64,000 nt of DNA from Anaerolineales bacterium (GTDB lineage Bacteria; Chloroflexota; Anaerolineae; JAAEKA01), in NCBI GenBank assembly GCA_020634615.1, contig JACKBI010000014.1:1-64000 (forward strand), in the 5' to 3' direction. The notes under the pieces are model-generated. The model made no database searches. It saw only the letters and a program-made list of their open reading frames with translations, and had not been told where the DNA came from. The position numbers were made by a program, and so were the translations under genes. This document shows positions 59,656 through 64,000 of this stretch, one piece after another. The stretch's first letter is position 1. Each line of letters begins with the position of its first letter.

Positions 59656-60378
59656 ATGAGCAACCTGTTCAATCGCGTATCGCCATCCGGCCGTCAATCC
59701 CGACGCGCCACATTTTCACTAGTCATCGGCATGGTGGTCCTGTCGATGATTCTGGCATCTTGCGGCGGATCCGCAGCCACACCAACAGCTGCGCCGACGG
59801 ATACAGCCGTCGCCGCGGCACCTGCCGACACGGCAACAGCGGTACCGCCGACAGCCACCGCCGTACCAGCGACGGCAACTCCGGTGCCACCCACGGCAAC
59901 ACCTGTCCCTCCGACCGCCACCGCAGAGCCGGCAGCCACCGACACGCCCGTGCCACCCACTGCCACTGCCACACCAGAGTCACCCACTGCGACCGCTACT
60001 GCAGAGCCAACGGAACAACCTGAACCGACGGAGCAACCTGAGCCAACCGAAGCGCCCACCGTGGACAACAGCGCTTTGATTGCGCAGGGTCGCTCGGTGT
60101 TCGAGGCCAACGGCTGCGCGGGCTGCCATGGCGAACCGGGCGCGGGCGGCATCGTCAGCCCGGACCTGAAGGGCATCGCCGCGCGTGCTGGCAGCCGGGT
60201 GACAGGTCTCTCAGCCGAAGCCTACATCCGCCAGTCAATTCAGGACCCCAACGCCTTTATCGTGCCCGATTGTCCTCCAGGTCCGTGCCCCGCCGATGTG
60301 ATGCCGCAGACTTTCGGCGCAAGTCTTAGCGCGGAACAACTTACGGCGCTGGTGACGTATCTGATGTCTCTGAACTAG
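59656..60378 (+). CDS. Cytochrome c lipoprotein
   Basis: ATG 59656 with AGGAGG gives 240 residues. Lipobox LASC follows a hydrophobic stretch (SLVIGMVVLSMILASC), then about 110 residues of Thr/Pro/Ala repeats. The C-terminal domain has heme motif CAGCH (EANGCAGCHGEPGAGG) and a likely Met ligand in DVMPQTFG. An extra CPPGPC loop may hold a disulfide. It is a membrane-attached electron carrier; partner proteins are not in the window. Confidence 0.92.
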   Translation: MSNLFNRVSPSGRQSRRATFSLVIGMVVLSMILASCGGSAATPTAAPTDTAVAAAPADTATAVPPTATAVPATATPVPPTATPVPPTATAEPAATDTPVPPTATATPESPTATATAEPTEQPEPTEQPEPTEAPTVDNSALIAQGRSVFEANGCAGCHGEPGAGGIVSPDLKGIAARAGSRVTGLSAEAYIRQSIQDPNAFIVPDCPPGPCPADVMPQTFGASLSAEQLTALVTYLMSLN

Positions 60379-60413
60379 CATCGCGCCAATGCTCGTTTGA
60401 GAAGTTCGCAATT

Positions 60414-60457
60414 GCGAAACGAGGTGGCCCGCCTGATGCCGGGCCGCCTCGTTTCGC
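60414..60457. terminator. Strong hairpin after the cytochrome c gene
   Basis: GCGAAACGAGGTGGCCCG (60414-60431) pairs with CGGGCCGCCTCGTTTCGC (60440-60457, one wobble). No T-run follows, so the terminator role is likely but not certain. Confidence 0.65.
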
Positions 60458-60466
60458 GAATGCCAC

Positions 60467-60495
60467 TTGACATTTTCACTAACCTGCCGTAAAAT
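60467..60495 (+). promoter_or_regulatory. Promoter of the ROK operon
   Basis: TTGACA (60467-60472), 17-base spacer, TAAAAT (60490-60495). Transcription should begin near 60502, about 50 bases before the ATG. Confidence 0.8.
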
Positions 60496-60553
60496 CGCTT
60501 TGTCAGTTCAACACACTAACCGTCATCGCACCCTACACTGAGGCAGGTTAACC

Positions 60554-61756
60554 ATGATCCCAAACGGTAAAAAACTTACGCGCGACGAAGCAAAGAGCCA
60601 CAACCAGCGACTTGTGCTGCGGCTCATCTACCAGAACGGCGAATTCAGCCGCGCTGACGTTGCCCGCGCCAGCGGGCTGACTCGCACCACCGCCTCGGCG
60701 GTCGTCAGCGAACTCATGGAACAGGGACTGGTCGAGGAGATCGGCCTGGGCCCGTCGGGTGGCGGCAAGCCGCCGACTCTGTTGCAGGTTCCCCCCGACG
60801 CGCGCCATCTGATCGGCCTCGATCTGGCCGGCACAGTGCTGGAGGGCGCAGTGTTCAACCTGCGCGGTCAGGCGGTCCATCGCGCCAGCGTGGATCTGGC
60901 CACAGGCCGCAGCCAGGACTCGCTGCAACAGGTACTCGACCTGTTGGACCGTCTCGTAGTGGAAGCCAGCCAGCCACTGCTGGGCATCGGCGTCGGCTTG
61001 CCAGGCGTGATCGACAGCCAGTTGGGTGTCGTCTACCATGCGCTGAGCCTGGGATGGCCGCAGCTTGCCCTGGGCGACATCCTGCACCAGCGCTATCAAT
61101 TGCCCGTCTACCTCGTCAACGATAGTCAGGGCGCTGCGCTGGCCGAATACACCTTCGCGCGCGAGGAAAACATCCACGACATGGCTGTCATTTTGGTGGC
61201 GCAGGGAGTCAGCGCGGGCATCATCCTGGGCGGGCAACTCTATCGCGGCCGGTTGCATTCCGGCGCGAGCGAGATCGGCCACGTGCGAGTAACCGACGAG
61301 GGATACCCTTGTGTCTGCGGCCACGATGGTTGTCTTGATACGATTGTCGGTGAGCAGGCTGTGTTACAGGGTGCGCGCACGATCTATGCGCGGCGACCGG
61401 ATTCGGCGCTGGGCAGGCTGGTGCGCAACGCTGACGAGATCACCATGGCGACCGTCGCCACTGCCTATCAGCAGAACGACCCGGCAGTGTTGGCCCTGGG
61501 GAGTGAGATGGCTCATTACCTCGGCATTGCCGCGGCAAACCTCTACAGCGTTCTCAATGTGCCGCAGATTGTCCTGGCAGGCGGTGTTGCCGCGTTTGGA
61601 CCATACTTTGCCGGGGCAGTGGAAGAAGAAATTCGCGAGCGGACGTTGCCGTGGTTGGCCGACCGGGTGACGGTACGCACCAGCACGCTGGGCGAAGACG
61701 CTGTCGAGCTTGGTGCGGCGGCCGTGCTGTTGGCCAACGAGTTGGGGGTCGTCTGA
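60554..61756 (+). CDS. ROK-family transcriptional regulator
   Basis: 400 residues. The N-terminal winged helix (QRLVLRLIYQNGEFSRADVA, SGLTRTTASAVVSELMEQGL) is followed by a ROK domain: IGLDLAGTVLEG, GVGLPGVID, NDSQGAALAEYTFARE and the zinc motif GYPCVCGHDGCLDT. These NagC/XylR-type proteins repress sugar-use genes and sense a sugar or its phosphate. The next gene starts 3 bases after its stop, so the regulator heads its own operon. Confidence 0.93.
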   Translation: MIPNGKKLTRDEAKSHNQRLVLRLIYQNGEFSRADVARASGLTRTTASAVVSELMEQGLVEEIGLGPSGGGKPPTLLQVPPDARHLIGLDLAGTVLEGAVFNLRGQAVHRASVDLATGRSQDSLQQVLDLLDRLVVEASQPLLGIGVGLPGVIDSQLGVVYHALSLGWPQLALGDILHQRYQLPVYLVNDSQGAALAEYTFAREENIHDMAVILVAQGVSAGIILGGQLYRGRLHSGASEIGHVRVTDEGYPCVCGHDGCLDTIVGEQAVLQGARTIYARRPDSALGRLVRNADEITMATVATAYQQNDPAVLALGSEMAHYLGIAAANLYSVLNVPQIVLAGGVAAFGPYFAGAVEEEIRERTLPWLADRVTVRTSTLGEDAVELGAAAVLLANELGVV

Positions 61757-61759
61757 ACC

Positions 61760-63163
61760 ATGCCTAGCCCGTTTCATCTTGTGGCGCCGCCGGCGGTTCC
61801 ACCTTTGGATCCGGCTTTCCGGCCGGCAGTGCTGGCCAACCGCGCCTTTCGCCGGGAAGTCGTCGACTCTGGCGTGGCTGAGCCGCTGGCGCTGGTTCTG
61901 GAGCGCAGCGATGGAGCCATTTCGCGCTACGATACAGTCGTGTTTGCCGAGACACACCCGCGGGCAGGCGCAAACCTCGACTACGTCGAACGGCTGGTCA
62001 AGTTCCTGCTCTGGCAACGCGGCGGCTGGCGGCTGACCGTCGGCGGACCGGCCAGCATTGGCCAGCACCTCCGGCGGGTCTACGCCCCGGACGGCCAGCG
62101 CCGCTTCGATTATCACTTCATGGGCGAGCAGGTGTATCAGCAGCCGTTCACCGTCGTTTCGTGCGCCTTTGATGCTGCGCCGGCGGCGCGTGAAGTGGGA
62201 CAGCCGTTGGGACGCCATCTCGACGGCTGTCGCATCGGCTTCGATCTGGGAGCGTCCGATCTCAAGATTTCGGCGGTAATCGACGGGGAAGCGGTGTTCA
62301 GCGAAGAGATCGTCTGGGAGCCGGTGGAGCAGACTGACCCTGCCTACCATTACGAACGCATCGTGGCCGCCCTGCGGCTGGCCCAGCCAAAAATGCCGCG
62401 GCTGGATGCCATTGGCGGCAGTTCAGCCGGCGTCTACGTGGACAACCGGCCGATGGTGGCTTCGCTGTTTCGCGGCATCCCGCCCGAGCGTTTCGACGAG
62501 ATTCGCACGATGTTCCTGCGTATCCGGGAAGAGTTTGGCGTGCCGCTGGAGATAGTGAACGACGGCGACGTGACTGCGCTGGCCGGCGCGATGTCGCTGG
62601 AGGCGGACGGCGTGCTGGGGATTGCCATGGGCAGCAGCGAGGCGGCCGGGTACGTTGACATCGAAGGCAAGATCACCGGCTGGCTGAACGAGCTGGCGTT
62701 TGCACCGGTCGATTACAACCCCGATGCACCAGTTGACGAGTGGTCAGGCGACCGCGGTACGGGCGCGCTTTACTTTTCACAGCAGTGTGTATTCCGGCTG
62801 GCGCCACAGGTTGGCATCGACCTGCCCGACGGAGCGACCAAGGCGGAAAAGCTGAAACATGTGCAGCGCTATCTCGAAGATGGACATCCTGGCGCAACCG
62901 ATATCTGGCGCACCATCGGCGTCTATCTGGGCTACTCGCTGGCCCATTACGCTGACTTCTATGACCTGCGCCATGTGCTGATTCTGGGGCGCGTGACTTC
63001 CGGGCGGGGTGGCCCGCTGATTCTGGAGGGCGCCAGAGAGATTCTGGCGACGGAGTTTCCTGAACTGGCAGGCACTGCCAGCATCCAGCTTCCTGATGAG
63101 AAAAGCCGGCGTGTGGGCCAATCGATTGCGGCCGCGAGTTTGCCGGCCATCAGCGCCGGTTAA
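61760..63163 (+). CDS. ROK-like sugar-kinase-fold protein
   Basis: 467 residues. The first 150 are unfamiliar. The actin-like part has IGFDLGASDLKISAVIDGE, IGGSSAGVYV, NDGDVTALAGAMSLEADGV and a C-terminal VLILGRVTSGRGGPLILEGA. The ATP-site DLGASD differs from the usual DLGGT and the ROK zinc-Cys motif is not seen, so kinase activity is not certain. Directly coupled to the ROK regulator, it probably processes the sugar that the regulator senses. Confidence 0.82.
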   Translation: MPSPFHLVAPPAVPPLDPAFRPAVLANRAFRREVVDSGVAEPLALVLERSDGAISRYDTVVFAETHPRAGANLDYVERLVKFLLWQRGGWRLTVGGPASIGQHLRRVYAPDGQRRFDYHFMGEQVYQQPFTVVSCAFDAAPAAREVGQPLGRHLDGCRIGFDLGASDLKISAVIDGEAVFSEEIVWEPVEQTDPAYHYERIVAALRLAQPKMPRLDAIGGSSAGVYVDNRPMVASLFRGIPPERFDEIRTMFLRIREEFGVPLEIVNDGDVTALAGAMSLEADGVLGIAMGSSEAAGYVDIEGKITGWLNELAFAPVDYNPDAPVDEWSGDRGTGALYFSQQCVFRLAPQVGIDLPDGATKAEKLKHVQRYLEDGHPGATDIWRTIGVYLGYSLAHYADFYDLRHVLILGRVTSGRGGPLILEGAREILATEFPELAGTASIQLPDEKSRRVGQSIAAASLPAISAG

Positions 63164-63333
63164 CCAATCAGACACCAGCCGGCCGCCACGCCGGCACTCC
63201 GATTGCTGAAATGTGTGGGGCGCGGTAAGATTGTCCGCGCGTGCGTCGTCCGGGGAAGAGACGATTAACTTTGCGCAAAGAGTTGACCATCTGCAAAAGA
63301 CACAACGCCCACCAAATCTCTGGAGGATTTCCC

Positions 63334-63615
63334 ATGCAGGCAATCTGGAACGGAACCGTGCTGGCCGAAAGCGATGAGACCATCGTTGTCGAAGGCAACC
63401 ATTACTTTCCACCAGACGCCATCAGCAGCGCATATTTCCGCCCCAGCGTGACCCACACCACCTGCGCCTGGAAGGGCCTCGCCAGCTACTATGACGTGGT
63501 AGTAAACGGTGTGGTCAATCGCGATGCCGCCTGGTATTACCCAGAACCCAAACCGGCCGCCAAACAGATCGCCGGCTACATCGCGTTCTGGCGCGGCGTC
63601 AAGGTAACGAACTGA
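63334..63615 (+). CDS. DUF427 protein
   Basis: ATG 63334 with TGGAGG gives 93 residues. The DUF427 signature runs through AIWNGTVLAESDETIVVEGN, YFPPDAISSAYFRPS, THTTCAWKGLASYYDVVVNG and AAWYYPEPKPAAKQIAGYIA. Small beta-rich family of unknown function. The SDR gene follows after 25 bases. Confidence 0.93.
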   Translation: MQAIWNGTVLAESDETIVVEGNHYFPPDAISSAYFRPSVTHTTCAWKGLASYYDVVVNGVVNRDAAWYYPEPKPAAKQIAGYIAFWRGVKVTN

Positions 63616-63640
63616 TCCTCGGTACTTCAGAAAGGTACTC

Positions 63641-64000
63641 ATGACTCCCACCGATTTCACCAAACAAGTCATCCTGGTCAGCGGCGCATCGGGCAACCTG
63701 GGCGCCGCCGTCGCTCGCGCCTTCGCAGCTTCTGGCGCGCATCTGGTGCTGGCCGACCGCGCCGCGGACAAACTGCCTGGTCTCTTTCCTGAGTTCGCCG
63801 GGTCGGACCGCCACATGTTCTGCGGCATGGTGGACGCTACCGATCCGGTCTCGGTGCAGTTCGAAGTCGACAAGGCGCTGGAGCGATTCGGTCGGATCGA
63901 TGTGCTGGCCAACACCGTGGGCGGATACCGTGCCGGCACGCCAACCCACGAAACCTCGCTGGAGACGTGGGATTTCATGTTCAATCTCAACGCCCGCAGC
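63641..64000 (+). CDS. Short-chain dehydrogenase, partial at window end
   Basis: First 120 residues only. The cofactor motif is VILVSGASGNLGAAVARAFA (GxxxGxxG type) with ADR after strand two, suggesting NAD preference, and LANTVGGY gives the NAG-type motif. The YxxxK site lies beyond the window. GAAAGG precedes the ATG. Substrate cannot be told. Confidence 0.9.
   Translation, partial: MTPTDFTKQVILVSGASGNLGAAVARAFAASGAHLVLADRAADKLPGLFPEFAGSDRHMFCGMVDATDPVSVQFEVDKALERFGRIDVLANTVGGYRAGTPTHETSLETWDFMFNLNARS

Noticed and set aside
61760..63163. Naming the ROK-like protein as glucokinase
   Set aside because: The ATP-site glycines differ, the zinc-Cys motif is not seen and 150 N-terminal residues are unfamiliar, so a specific activity is not supported.

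Overview
The window is a 64 kb piece of a GC-rich bacterial chromosome, densely coded on both strands, with one tRNA and no rRNA, CRISPR array or recognisable transposase. The style points to Chloroflexota, probably Anaerolineae/Caldilineae. Several lipoproteins have long Thr/Pro/Ala linkers, extracellular proteins carry a short 'YLPLV'-like motif, and there are many ECF sigma factors with membrane anti-sigma partners and many short dispersed repeat families. This placement is inference from gene style; no marker phylogeny was possible.

Layout. 0-13 kb: a secreted hydrolase with an SH3 domain, an HtrA protease, a Trm112-like protein, a CinA-type amidohydrolase, an Amt transporter, a lone receiver protein, a TVP38-type membrane protein, a LysM protein, a Bcp peroxiredoxin, and glutamate dehydrogenase coupled to an unknown ORF. 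12.4-19 kb: a histidine kinase/response regulator pair, and a TetR regulator facing a P450-SDR operon across a perfect 27-bp palindrome. 19-22.2 kb: lysA and the folate genes folK, folB and folE with consensus-like divergent promoters. 22.4-26.4 kb: a Tag-like protein, an ECF sigma/DegV/membrane-protein operon and a FabH-like ketosynthase. 26.4-33.8 kb: a central carbon block of pyruvate phosphate dikinase, a two-domain 6-phosphofructokinase of the eukaryotic type, and GTP-dependent PEP carboxykinase, i.e. the control points between glycolysis and gluconeogenesis.

33.8-42 kb is the plastic part. It holds a partial repeat of the pckG 3' end, a frameshifted Asp-box protein, a GH128-like secreted protein, fragments of two dead genes, a small MITE-like element with terminal repeats and a target duplication, a consensus promoter whose spacer contains ten G in a row in front of a secreted protein, and a three-gene chimera (fructosamine kinase / SanA / mannose-6-phosphate isomerase) downstream of an intact sanA and LMW phosphatase.

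41.6-64 kb: an esterase and penicillin acylase pair, RadC, an EamA transporter, an M50 protease, a DUF3048 lipoprotein, and a lipoprotein plus a membrane protein with four cNMP-binding-like domains that share the same C-terminal domain. tRNA-Leu(CAA) follows, then two more ECF sigma/anti-sigma pairs, MutM, a cytochrome c lipoprotein, a ROK regulator/ROK-like protein pair, a DUF427 protein and the start of an SDR gene that runs off the window.

The most unusual items are the bacterial two-domain PFK with a C-terminal half that has apparently lost catalysis, the cNMP-domain membrane protein and its lipoprotein partner, the MITE next to a possibly phase-variable promoter, and the chimeric gene remnant.
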